A DNA stretch of 64,000 nt from the NCBI GenBank assembly GCA_028873815.1, contig JAPPNN010000023.1:1-64000 (forward strand), given 5' to 3'. The notes beneath the pieces were generated by a model that was given only the letters and a program-made list of their open reading frames with translations, had not been told where the DNA came from and did no database searches. Numbering within the stretch: the stretch's first letter is position 1; every line of letters begins with the position of its first letter. Of this stretch, positions 9,601 through 17,081 are shown in pieces. Source of the stretch: Gemmatimonadota bacterium (GTDB lineage Bacteria; Gemmatimonadota; Gemmatimonadetes; Longimicrobiales; Gaopeijiaceae). The translations under genes and the position numbers were made by a program.

Positions 9601-10029
9601 GCGGCCTTCGACGAGGCGGGTGGATCGAGTTACACGGATGGTGGGAAAGTGCCCGTGGAGAACTGCCGGGGTGCGGGATCGGGAGATTCCCACTGGAGAG
9701 AGCTGTACTGGACCGACGGCTTGCACGACGCCGGCTGCAGGGACGCGGAGGTATTAATGGGCGGCGAACTCATGTCACCCGTGTACACCCGGGGCCAGCG
9801 GAGCCCGTTGAGCAGGATCACCCTCCAGGCCCTTGCCGACATGGGCTACTCGGTGGACCTTGACGAGGCCGAGGCGTACAGCCTGCCTGCGCCGGGGCAG
9901 ATGGACAGATTCGACCCCAGGCGCATGATCCTGTACGGCGACGACGTTGCGAAGGGTCCGGTCACCGTCCATGACCGCACGGGTGCCCCGGTCCGCGTGA
10001 TCCCGAATCGCGGGCCGGTTCGACCCTGA
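6568..10029 (+). CDS. C-terminal portion of multi-Ig-repeat leishmanolysin-like (M8) metalloprotease
   Basis: Nine more Ig-like repeats (residues 1 to about 830), each opening like NRAPRAVGTIPEQTLDPG and carrying DPDGD, lead into a roughly 320-residue metalloprotease domain. The zinc site is HEMAHTLGF at 9457-9483 (HExxHxxGF). A downstream SHWRELYW and GGELMSP segment fits the third histidine and Met-turn region of peptidase family M8. Joined to the preceding entry, the protein would have about 14 repeats and about 1630 residues. The family knowledge points to a secreted or surface protease on a stalk. No signal peptide is visible because the 5' end is missing. GTG at 6568 would be the formal start, but the gene is better read as one frameshifted unit. 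Confidence 0.85.
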   Translation: MIQPNRAPVVAREIADQTLEPDDTFWFLAFSHFDDPDGDQLTYAAESSNTSVATVAVSGSRVTITAVAEGSAIVTVSATDPDGLSVEQQVGVTVEGANRAPRAVGTIPEQTLDPGNTVVVDVSGSFRDPDGDVLSYEASTSNSSVATASMAGSRVTITARSRGRATITVTARDPHGLAARQRIRVNVASRPPQGRPIPSQVIAPGETAEVDLSDYFTDPDGDRLSYSGSSNDPNVATASVVVARLTIRPVGAGSTTVTVTATDPDRLMATQDVGVTVQSGPNRPPSARPIPAQALTQGNAVDLSLSSYFSDPDGDVLTYGASSDNSGVATAAVIGGTLTIRAVAAGSATVTVTATDPGGLQATRGIGVTVAGPDNRAPEATGTIADRTLDADEAATVRLSSYFDDPDGHALTYTATVSPARVAGASVSGSAVTVTGMVSGTATVTITARDPGGLEATQEFDVTVRNSAPQEVGTIPARAIAADATTTIDASSYFRDRDGDPLSYSAQTSDSGVATASASGSSVTVAGVTPGTAVITISAQDPGGLEARQQASVTVRATNRAPQTRGTIPPQTLETGASHDLDAGSYFTDPDDDPLEYAVRTSNSAVASASVSGSVVTIAAQSPGTATITVTASDASGASATQELAVTVAQGNRSPQPSGTIPAQSVEAGQTVTVDVAPYFSDPDGDALSYAVASSSSAVAAVSKQGSQVTISGQTPGTATVTVTASDPDGASADQTAAVTVTGSQDNRPPETVGEIPVHFLDAGESISIDASSYFSDPDGDALNYSAALSTTGVVRASARGDELTVTGAARGTATVTLTATDPGGEAVESAFTVAVATADIGSFDLDLIAITPMSESHAAAFRDAAEKWMRVLADTELPDMPVRAGTPTGCWDLTSDREIDSVDDLLLVVSVREIDGAGKTLASAGSCRSRDDSMLPWMGVIEFDEDDLNSIAEDGGVEEVVLHEMAHTLGFSRFFWDRFELLENPTLTWLIFAWAHSPGEDAHFTGSLAQAAFDEAGGSSYTDGGKVPVENCRGAGSGDSHWRELYWTDGLHDAGCRDAEVLMGGELMSPVYTRGQRSPLSRITLQALADMGYSVDLDEAEAYSLPAPGQMDRFDPRRMILYGDDVAKGPVTVHDRTGAPVRVIPNRGPVRP

Positions 10030-10044
10030 CGTAACGTTAGGGTT
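10027..10044 (+). repeat. TGACGTAACGTYAGGGTT repeat, copy 1
   Basis: The 18-mer TGACGTAACGTTAGGGTT begins at the stop codon of the metalloprotease and fills the 17-bp gap to the convergent PQQ dehydrogenase gene. A copy differing by one base lies at 38019-38036, and a weaker one at 38099-38116. The first 13 bases are close to palindromic. Confidence 0.5.
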
Positions 10045-10046
10045 GC

Positions 10047-12074
10047 CTACTCCGGCAACCTGAGCGCCACCAGCCGCCCGGGCCGGCCCACCTGCACCAC
10101 GACGTGCTGCACGCCCTCGTGGCTGTAGGTCATCATGCCGTACTGGCCGGCCCCGGGCATCTCCACCGTGCCGACAAAGTCGCCCGTCATCTTGTCCCAG
10201 GCGTTCAGCACCGGCGGTCCGTTCGCGCCTTCCGTGGTGTAGAGCAGATCACCCGCCACCATCTGGATCGAGAGCCCCCCTCCGCCCGCGCGTGACAGGT
10301 CGACGTCCCGGATGGCCGGGTGGTCGCGAATGTTCTCGGCGACCTCTCCAACCGGAATCCACCACAGCCGCTCACCGGTGTTCATGTCGTACGCCGACAG
10401 GCGGTTGTACGGAGGCTTCGGGATTGGCAGCCCCTGCACGCGCGGCAGTCCGCCGCCCGCGCCCGCGACCCACTGGGATATTGTGATGCCCGTCGTTCTG
10501 GGGTCGCCCTGATCGTCGGCGTCGGCGCCCGGACCGACACGCCCGCCGCTGCAGTTGCGCCGGTGCGACGCGTACAGGATGCCCGTCGTGGGATCGAGCG
10601 TGGCGGGGTGGGTGATGTTGAGCCCGCCGTAGCAGCGGATGTTCTCCTCGACCGGGCCGTCGTACCCCTCGTACAGCCGCGGCACAAAGGGTCCGCCGAC
10701 GCGGTAGCGCCCCAGGATCTCCATCGCTTCGGCGTGGAGTTCGGGGGTGAAGTCGATCACGTCGTCGGCCGACAGGCCCAGGGGCTCCATGGGCTCCGGG
10801 CGGGTCGGCACCGGCTGGGTCGCCGCGGTCCAGTTGCCGGGCACCTCGGTCTGGGGGACTTCAACCTCCTCGATCGGCCAGATCGGCTCGCCGGTCTCAC
10901 GATTGAAGGCGAAGATCAGTCCCGTCTTCGTGGTCTGGATCACGGCCGGCACCGCGTCGCCGTCCACCGTGAGGTCCACGACGATCGGCACGTTGGGCAG
11001 GTCGTAGTTCCACTGGTCGTTGTGGACGATCTGGTAGTGCCACGCCCGCTCGCCGGTCACGGCGTCCAGGGCGATCACGCTGGTGCCGAAGAGGTTGTGG
11101 CCGGGACGGAACCCGCCGAAGTAGTCGATCGTGGGCGGGTTGGTGGGGATGTAGACGATCCCGCGCTCGTAGTCGGCGGACATCGGCGCCCACGACGAGA
11201 CGTCGCCGGTGTACTGCCACGCGTCGTTCTCCCAGGTCTCGTGACCGACCTCGCCCGGGCGCGGGATGACGTGGAACTTCCATCTGTGCTCGCCGGTGCG
11301 CGCGTCGAAGCCCAGGATGTCGCCCGGCACGTTCTCGATCCGGGTCTGGTAGTACCCCTGCTCGGCCGAGTTGCCGACCACGACCGTCCCGTCGATCACG
11401 ATCGGTGGCGACGAGGTCGTGATGTACCCGAGCTCGCGCGGGATGCCGTATTCGGGATCGTAGTCCTCCTCGGCCCCGTCCCAGGGGCCCCATCCGTCCA
11501 GCAGGGGCGGCAGCATGTCCACAACGCCCGTTTCGGGAAACCCGTCGATCGGGACCGGCTGGCCGAACCCCTCGATGTGGCGCCCGGTCTTTGCGTCCAG
11601 CGCATGCAGGAAGAACGCGGGCGAGGTGTAGTAGATCACGCCGTGCCCGTCGAGTTCGCCGTGCGCGACGCCCTTGCCGTAGTTCTGCCGCATCGATCGC
11701 TCCCAGCGCGTCGTGTTCGGTTCGCGGTAGGTCCACACCGTCTCGCCGGTCGCGGGATCGATCGCCGCGACGGTGCGCCGCTGGCCCGCCACCGTGTACA
11801 GCATCCCGTCGACGTAGGTCGGCGTCGACTTCATTTGCGGGTCGACGTCGGGCCCGAAGTTGTTCGCGTGCCACACCCACGCGACCTCGAGGTCGCCGAA
11901 GTTGCCGGCGTTGATCTGGTCGACGGGCGAATACCGCGTGCCCCACGCGTCGGCGCTCTGGTAGCGCCACTCGCCGTACGGGTTCTGGCGCTCCTGCGCG
12001 AGCGATTCGGGGGTCGAGACCAGCGGGGCCGCGACGAGCAGAAGTGCGGGGACGAGTACCGGAACGGGCCGCAT
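10047..12074 (-). CDS. periplasmic PQQ-dependent dehydrogenase (glucose/alcohol dehydrogenase type)
   Basis: A 675-residue protein with a signal peptide (residues 1 to about 26, ending ESLAQ). The 8-bladed quinoprotein propeller starts at GEWRYQSADAWGTRYSPVDQ, typical of membrane-bound quinoprotein dehydrogenases. Repeated tryptophan-docking blade motifs such as AIDPATGETVWTYREPNT, DARTGEHRWKFH and ALDAVTGERAWHYQ are visible. Length fits the family, with no fused cytochrome c domain (no CxxCH). It oxidises a sugar or alcohol in the periplasm, passing electrons to quinone or cytochrome. The exact substrate cannot be told. It stands alone, with no PQQ-synthesis genes in the window. Confidence 0.9.
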   Translation of the reverse strand: MRPVPVLVPALLLVAAPLVSTPESLAQERQNPYGEWRYQSADAWGTRYSPVDQINAGNFGDLEVAWVWHANNFGPDVDPQMKSTPTYVDGMLYTVAGQRRTVAAIDPATGETVWTYREPNTTRWERSMRQNYGKGVAHGELDGHGVIYYTSPAFFLHALDAKTGRHIEGFGQPVPIDGFPETGVVDMLPPLLDGWGPWDGAEEDYDPEYGIPRELGYITTSSPPIVIDGTVVVGNSAEQGYYQTRIENVPGDILGFDARTGEHRWKFHVIPRPGEVGHETWENDAWQYTGDVSSWAPMSADYERGIVYIPTNPPTIDYFGGFRPGHNLFGTSVIALDAVTGERAWHYQIVHNDQWNYDLPNVPIVVDLTVDGDAVPAVIQTTKTGLIFAFNRETGEPIWPIEEVEVPQTEVPGNWTAATQPVPTRPEPMEPLGLSADDVIDFTPELHAEAMEILGRYRVGGPFVPRLYEGYDGPVEENIRCYGGLNITHPATLDPTTGILYASHRRNCSGGRVGPGADADDQGDPRTTGITISQWVAGAGGGLPRVQGLPIPKPPYNRLSAYDMNTGERLWWIPVGEVAENIRDHPAIRDVDLSRAGGGGLSIQMVAGDLLYTTEGANGPPVLNAWDKMTGDFVGTVEMPGAGQYGMMTYSHEGVQHVVVQVGRPGRLVALRLPE

Positions 12075-12206
12075 TCGTGGACTCCTGACGATGGTTCGGT
12101 TACACGAGGCGCCGCTGACGGCCGGGCGGACCGCCGATGCGCCGCTGCCATGGCTCAGAGCATGGTAGCTCCGGCGGACCGGTGTTGCCAGTCGGTTTCA
12201 TGCCTT

Positions 12207-12234
12207 TTGACAGGCACACCCGCCCTGATACATT
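12207..12234 (+). promoter_or_regulatory. sigma70-like promoter for the barrel protein gene
   Basis: TTGACA at 12207-12212 and TACATT at 12229-12234 are separated by 16 bp, close to the vegetative consensus. They sit about 48 bp before the ATG at 12282, which supports that start over the much longer open frame upstream. Confidence 0.55.
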
Positions 12235-12281
12235 GCGGCGGCACGGCTGATTCACGACCCGGGTACGCAGGGGGCGCAACC

Positions 12282-13343
12282 ATGTGCAGATTGAATCCGC
12301 GATTGGCACCGTTGGCGCTGGGCCTTGCCATCCTGGCTGGACCGGCGGTCGCGGCAGCCCAGGAACTCCCGCCCGAGATCCAGGTGGATCTCTACATGGT
12401 GCGTGCGGACCGGCTCATCCAGAACCAGGATTACGGTGCCGCGCTTGAGGCACTGGACGTAGTGTTGGCGCTACAGGCCAGACATGCACTGGGAACGGCA
12501 CCAGAGCTCTGGTTCAGGCACGCGGAAGTCGCGCTGGACGCGGGGCACCCTCAAACCGCTGTCACGTCCGTGACCCGCTACCTGCAATTGACCGGGCGGC
12601 AGGGGGAACACTACACACTTGCGCTGGTCCTCCTCGATCAGGCCCAGAGCCGGGTAGCCACCGCCGCACCACGGCCACAAACGCCGCCCGCCCGGATGCC
12701 TGCTTTGCAACCGGGTGTGATCGCGAGCGGCCAGACCGGCGAGACCGGGGGTGGCCTGACCCTGCTTGGCATGGTCGGCGTGAACTCTGCGACCATGGCG
12801 TTTGCGGGGCCATTCAGCGTCGATGCGTCGCAGCTCACGGGGGTTACCCTCGGATTCGGCCTCGTATTCCCGGTCGGCAACTCCCCGTTGGGGGTCCAGT
12901 TCGGTGCCCAGTGGGCCCAAAAGGGCGCGCGAACCGAAGCCGTGGAAGGAGAACTGGCGGCCCATGCCGATGTCTCCTTCCAGAGCGTCGATTTCATGGC
13001 GCTGGCCCGCATCTCGCCGCCCGGGGCGCCGGATCTGCCTTTCTACGCGATGGTTGGCCCCTACGTGTCGCTCGAGCTGGATTGCCGCTTCGCCTTCAGC
13101 GTCAGCGAGGGGACAGAAAACCTGACCGCCAGCGAAGATTGTGCCAGCTTCAACGGTCTCAACACCCGCCCTGTCGATTTCGGGCTCTCCGCCGGAGCGG
13201 GCTTCGAAATGGGCACGGGCGCAACGCGCGTCAACATCGGGTTTCTCTACAACTACGGCTTTCAGGACGTGGACAGGATCGTCGGCCAGACCGCCCGCCA
13301 CCGGGTCTTCAATATCCATGCCGGGATCGCCACGGCGTTCTAG
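12282..13343 (+). CDS. outer-membrane beta-barrel protein with N-terminal helical region
   Basis: A 353-residue protein with a signal peptide (LAPLALGLAILAGPAVAAAQ). A TPR-like helical part follows (about 30-130), then a Pro/Arg-rich linker, then a porin-type barrel from about residue 150. The barrel has alternating strands such as GGLTLLGMVGVNSATMAF, GVTLGFGLVFPVG, LGVQFGAQWAQKGA and, at the end, VNIGFLYNYGF. It resembles the PorT/OmpW-like small barrels. The ATG was chosen because it opens the signal peptide and follows the promoter at 12207. The upstream continuation of this frame is antisense to the PQQ dehydrogenase. The function is unknown, perhaps envelope structure or transport. Confidence 0.8.
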   Translation: MCRLNPRLAPLALGLAILAGPAVAAAQELPPEIQVDLYMVRADRLIQNQDYGAALEALDVVLALQARHALGTAPELWFRHAEVALDAGHPQTAVTSVTRYLQLTGRQGEHYTLALVLLDQAQSRVATAAPRPQTPPARMPALQPGVIASGQTGETGGGLTLLGMVGVNSATMAFAGPFSVDASQLTGVTLGFGLVFPVGNSPLGVQFGAQWAQKGARTEAVEGELAAHADVSFQSVDFMALARISPPGAPDLPFYAMVGPYVSLELDCRFAFSVSEGTENLTASEDCASFNGLNTRPVDFGLSAGAGFEMGTGATRVNIGFLYNYGFQDVDRIVGQTARHRVFNIHAGIATAF

Positions 13344-13370
13344 CAGCCCGTAGCGACGCGCAGCCCGCGC

Positions 13371-14279
13371 TCACTCCTCTCCCTCCGAGTCCGTGAGCCA
13401 TCCCTCGCGCGCGTAGGCGGGTGACGGGTACTCGTAGAACCCCTTCCCCGACTTCACGCCGAGTTCGCCGCGTTCCACCATCTGCTCCAGGAACTCCGGC
13501 GGCTTGTCGGACGGGTCGCCGGACGCCCGGTAGTAGACGTTCTCGATATCGCGCACGACATCGAGTCCGACCATGTCCATCAGGCCGCAGGGACCGACCG
13601 GGGTTCCCCAGTCGAGCATCCATGCGCGGTCGATTTCCTCCCCGCTGAGGTAGCCCTCTGCGATCAGGTGCAGGGCTTCCTTCTTGACCGCCCGCCAGAT
13701 CCGGTTGGTCGGATAGCCCTGGATCTCCCGACGGGCGACGATCGGCACCAGGCCGAGCTGCCGCAGGAGCCGCTTTGCGGCGCGGGTCGTGGCCGGCGCC
13801 GTGCCCGGGTGCCCCATCACCTCCACCTTGAGGTCCTCGTGCGTGCCGAAGTTCATGTTGATGAAGCGGTCGGGCCGGCCGGTGGACTCCGCCAGCCAGG
13901 AACCGGGCAGCGAGGAGGTGTTGGATGCCACGAACGCGCGGGGCGGGGCGGCCGCGCCGATGTCGGCCAGCACCACGCGCTTGAGTTCGAGGTTCTCGGG
14001 GACGGCTTCGATCACCCAGTCCGCATCCCGGACGCATTGATCGAGATCCGGGCAGGTTTCCACGAGGGACAATGCCTCTTCGGACGTGAGGCCGTATCCC
14101 CTGACGCCGCCCTCGAGGTGCTTCCACACCGCCGTTTTGGCTTCCTCGAGCGCTTCTCCGGAAATGTCGTGCAGCTTCACACCCACCCCTAGCGCCACGC
14201 ATCCATAGGCGATTCGCCGTCCCATCGTGCCCGCGCCGACGATGGCGACGAGCCTTACCACGCTCTCCGTATCGGTCAT
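13371..14279 (-). CDS. 3-hydroxyacyl-CoA dehydrogenase
   Basis: A 302-residue NAD-dependent dehydrogenase. The Rossmann motif GAGTMGRRIAYG lies at about residues 15-26, the NAD-adenine acid follows in LHDIS, and EAVPENLELKR plus FVASNTSSLP are the typical substrate and catalytic loop region. The catalytic His-type segment reads RFINMNFGTHEDLKVEVMGH, where the usual FFNP is replaced by INMNFG, so substrate specificity may differ. The C-terminal domain (PTNRIWRAVKKEALHLIAEG, then LDWGTPVGPCGLMDMVGLDV) is standard length. It would oxidise 3-hydroxyacyl-CoA in fatty-acid or related acid breakdown. Divergent from the permease gene. Confidence 0.88.
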   Translation of the reverse strand: MTDTESVVRLVAIVGAGTMGRRIAYGCVALGVGVKLHDISGEALEEAKTAVWKHLEGGVRGYGLTSEEALSLVETCPDLDQCVRDADWVIEAVPENLELKRVVLADIGAAAPPRAFVASNTSSLPGSWLAESTGRPDRFINMNFGTHEDLKVEVMGHPGTAPATTRAAKRLLRQLGLVPIVARREIQGYPTNRIWRAVKKEALHLIAEGYLSGEEIDRAWMLDWGTPVGPCGLMDMVGLDVVRDIENVYYRASGDPSDKPPEFLEQMVERGELGVKSGKGFYEYPSPAYAREGWLTDSEGEE

Positions 14280-14369
14280 GACATCCTTTCCCTGAAGCTT
14301 TCCACACCATTACTTGGACCCTCGCACGATTACATAACCCCAGCAGCCCCCCGCATGCCAGGAAATCGA

Positions 14370-15845
14370 ATGGCCGAAGGAACGAGGGCACCACGCCGCG
14401 AGCGCGAACAGCTCGGCAGGGGCATTCGTCTCAGGTCGCTCTTTTCCCTCGCGTTCGGGACGATCATCGGGGTGGGATGGATCATCGTGATGGGGGCCTG
14501 GCTGAGCGATGCCGGGGCCATCGGGGCCATCGTCGCCTTCGCGGCCGGCGGCCTCGCCATGCTCGCGATCGGACTGTGCTACGCGGAGATGGCGGCGGCC
14601 TACCCGGTAGCGGGAGGCGAGGTTGCGTACGTGTTCGAGGCGTGGGGTGCGCGCTGGAGCTTCTTCGCCGCGTGGTTTCTCGCCTTCACCTACATTTTCA
14701 CCACCTCCTACGAGGCGATCTCGGTGGAGTGGGTGGTCTCGGCGCTCGTGCCCGGGGTCGGAGGGCCGGTCATCTATACCCTGCTGGGCCAGGAAGTGCG
14801 GCTGTGGAGCCTGGTGCTGGGGCTGGGGGTCATGCTGGTCATCACGATCATCAACTACCGCGGAGGCAGGACGGCGGCCTGGTTCCAGGACCTGATGACC
14901 GCCGGCCTCATCATCCTGACCGCGATCTTCGTCTTCGCGGGGGTGACCGGCGGCAGCGTCGCCAACCTCGAGCCGATGTTTACCGGGGCCACCCCGGGCG
15001 CGGCCTTCGCGGGCGTGGCCGTCGTCTTCGCCACCGCCGCGTGGTGGTTCGCCGGCTTCGACACGATTCCGCAGGCGATGGAGGAGGTGGAGGAGGGATC
15101 GCGGCTGCGGCTCATTCCGCGCGTCATCGGCGCCTCGATCGTCTTTGCGATGGTGTTCTACCTGCTGGTCATCCTCGCGACCGCGATGAGCCTCCCCCGT
15201 CCGGAGTTGCTGGCGTCGGAGCTGCCCGCGGCCAGCGCGATCGAGGCCGCCTTCACCTCCCCGCTGCTGGGGCGGGTGGTGCTGGTTGCGGGCCTCTTCG
15301 GCCTGATCACGACGTGGAACGCGGTCTTCTTCGCCTCCACCCGCATCGTCTTCGCGATGGCGCGTGCGCACATGATCCCTCGCCGCCTGGCCAGCGTGCA
15401 CAAGCGTCACGGATCCCCGGCCGCCGCCGTGATCTTCGTCGCGGTCATGGGCGCCGTGGGCACGCTCTTCGGCCGAAACGCGATCCTCGTCATCGTCGGG
15501 GCCGGGTCGATCTCCGCGGGCCTGGTGTTCCTGGTCGTCGTGCTGGGCGTCCTCCGGCTGCGCAGGACCAAACCCGGCCACACACGTCCCTACAAGGTGC
15601 CTGGAGGCCGCGCATTCCTCTACCTGACCGCAGTCCTCGCCGCAGGCCTCGTCGGTGCGGCCGCCTGGGGCCCCTTCCACGCCGCGGAGGGGCTGCCGGC
15701 GGAGTGGATCGTGCTCGGCGTCTGGTGCGTCCTCGGTCTCGTCTTTTACCGCGCCGCCGCGCCGCTTCGCAAGTCGGTAAGCACCCGGGAGCTGCGCTGG
15801 CTCGTCCTCAGCGATGACGATTCGCAAGCGAACGAAGACCAATGA
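14370..15845 (+). CDS. APC-superfamily amino acid permease
   Basis: A 491-residue polytopic protein of about 12 membrane segments. The first carries the APC helix-1 pattern SLAFGTIIGVGWIIVMGAWL. Later segments include AIVAFAAGGLAMLAIGLCYAEM and a conserved helix around TAAWWFAGFDTIPQAMEEVE, typical of amino acid/polyamine transporters. I chose ATG 14370 because AGGAAA lies 5 bases upstream; ATG 14355 would add five residues. It should import an amino acid or amine by cation coupling. Its 3' end overlaps the region just before the CapA-like gene, suggesting co-transcription. The substrate cannot be predicted. Confidence 0.9.
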   Translation: MAEGTRAPRREREQLGRGIRLRSLFSLAFGTIIGVGWIIVMGAWLSDAGAIGAIVAFAAGGLAMLAIGLCYAEMAAAYPVAGGEVAYVFEAWGARWSFFAAWFLAFTYIFTTSYEAISVEWVVSALVPGVGGPVIYTLLGQEVRLWSLVLGLGVMLVITIINYRGGRTAAWFQDLMTAGLIILTAIFVFAGVTGGSVANLEPMFTGATPGAAFAGVAVVFATAAWWFAGFDTIPQAMEEVEEGSRLRLIPRVIGASIVFAMVFYLLVILATAMSLPRPELLASELPAASAIEAAFTSPLLGRVVLVAGLFGLITTWNAVFFASTRIVFAMARAHMIPRRLASVHKRHGSPAAAVIFVAVMGAVGTLFGRNAILVIVGAGSISAGLVFLVVVLGVLRLRRTKPGHTRPYKVPGGRAFLYLTAVLAAGLVGAAAWGPFHAAEGLPAEWIVLGVWCVLGLVFYRAAAPLRKSVSTRELRWLVLSDDDSQANEDQ

Positions 15846-15858
15846 GCCGGATATCAGG

Positions 15859-17019
15859 ATGACGAAGCTCGCCCGTCGGGCGCGCCCGCGCGCAGGTGTG
15901 GTCGGGCTCGGCCTCGTGGGGATGGCGGCCCTCGCAAGCGCGGGTTGCGTACCGGGCGCGGACAAACCTGGCGGATCCGGCTCCGAGCCCACCATAACGC
16001 TCGCGGTGACAGGGCAAGCCCTGATCGAGCACGATCCCCGCCAGTATCTGGAGGCGCCGCTGGCCACCGTTGCGCCGATCCTCGCCGGCGCGGACGCCGT
16101 CTTCACCAACCTGGAAGTCGCGATCGTGGTGCCCGGCTGCGACTGCACGCCGACCCGCGACGACGTCTTCTTCCACGGCGCCGGCTCCGAGGTGCTCGAC
16201 TATCTGGACGAGATCGGCGTCTCGCTGCTGGCGCTCGCGAACAACCACTCGTGGGACTACGGGGACGAGGGCATCGTCTCGACGCTGGAGGAGGTCGCGC
16301 GGCGCGGGATCACCCACGCCGGCACAGGACGCAACCTGTCCGAAGCGGTGGCGCCCGCGTACCGGGACGTGGGCGGCGTGCGCGTCGGGATGGTGGCGCT
16401 GGCGACCGTGAACGCGCCGCCCGGAGCAATGGCGACCGGGACGAAGCCGGGCGTGAACCTCCTGCATCCGGACGACGCCGAGGCCTGGGACCGGAATCTC
16501 GGCGCGATCCGGGAAGCCGCCGGCAACAGCGACATCCTCATCTCCTACCAACACTACCAGACGGACGCCGGCCCCGGCTGGCAGGAGCGCTGGGCACGCG
16601 CGGCCGTGGACGCGGGCGCCGACCTGTACATCAGTCACGGCGAGCCGCGCCTTGCGGGTGTCGAGGCGTATGGCGGCGGGCTGATCCTGTACGGGCTCGG
16701 CAACTTCATCTTCCATACCAGGACGGATGTCGGGAACTATCCGCGTGAGGTCTGGGAGAGTGTCGTGGTGACGCTGTCGCTGGGAGCGGACGGGGTCCGG
16801 GAGGCGGCGTTCGTGCCGGTCGTGCTGGACGAGGGCACGCCCGGCGAGCTGTTCTTCGAGACGCGGGGCTATCCGGAGGTGGCCGACGGCGACGCGGGCT
16901 CGGCGATCCTCGAGCGACTGGCGGAGCTGTCGGCGGAATACGGCACCGGGCTGGAGATCAGGGATGGTCGGGCGCACTGGCGCCGTGTGACTCTTGGTTC
17001 AGTTTATGACCTAAACTGA
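15859..17019 (+). CDS. CapA-family (poly-gamma-glutamate synthesis type) lipoprotein
   Basis: A 386-residue protein with a lipoprotein signal (MAALASAGC lipobox) at ATG 15859. The metallophosphoesterase-like CapA fold is supported by VFTNLEVAIV, LLALANNHSWDYGDEGI, a late ISYQHYQTD block and ISHGEPRLAGVEAYGGGLI. The classical first motif (GD..) is replaced by VTGQALIEHD, as in a CapA subgroup. CapA proteins take part in poly-gamma-glutamate capsule handling or act as lipid-anchored phosphoesterases; no other capsule genes are nearby. A start at 15814 inside the permease gene is possible but would bury the signal peptide. The stop codon lies inside a perfect hairpin. Confidence 0.85.
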   Translation: MTKLARRARPRAGVVGLGLVGMAALASAGCVPGADKPGGSGSEPTITLAVTGQALIEHDPRQYLEAPLATVAPILAGADAVFTNLEVAIVVPGCDCTPTRDDVFFHGAGSEVLDYLDEIGVSLLALANNHSWDYGDEGIVSTLEEVARRGITHAGTGRNLSEAVAPAYRDVGGVRVGMVALATVNAPPGAMATGTKPGVNLLHPDDAEAWDRNLGAIREAAGNSDILISYQHYQTDAGPGWQERWARAAVDAGADLYISHGEPRLAGVEAYGGGLILYGLGNFIFHTRTDVGNYPREVWESVVVTLSLGADGVREAAFVPVVLDEGTPGELFFETRGYPEVADGDAGSAILERLAELSAEYGTGLEIRDGRAHWRRVTLGSVYDLN

Positions 17020-17027
17020 ACCAAGAG
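16991..17027. terminator. perfect 16-bp inverted repeat between convergent genes
   Basis: CTCTTGGTTCAGTTTA (16991-17006), loop TGACC, then TAAACTGAACCAAGAG (17012-17027) form a perfect 16-bp stem. It spans the capA-like stop codon and lies 55 bp beyond the stop of the convergent aminotransferase gene. It is AT-rich against the surroundings. A bidirectional terminator is the simplest reading, but no U-tract follows on either strand. Confidence 0.6.
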
Positions 17028-17081
17028 CACGACGGCCCCATCGGGAAGGGTTGGTCACGACCACAATCTAGCCAGATTCAG

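Noticed and set aside
10320..12281. Long plus-strand open frame continuing upstream of the barrel protein
   Set aside because: It is antisense to the PQQ dehydrogenase, has no family motifs, and a good promoter and signal peptide start lie at 12207-12282.
14310..16148. 612-codon minus-strand open frame over the permease and CapA genes
   Set aside because: Composition is His/Asp/Arg-rich reverse complement of membrane helices; no start signal or domain.
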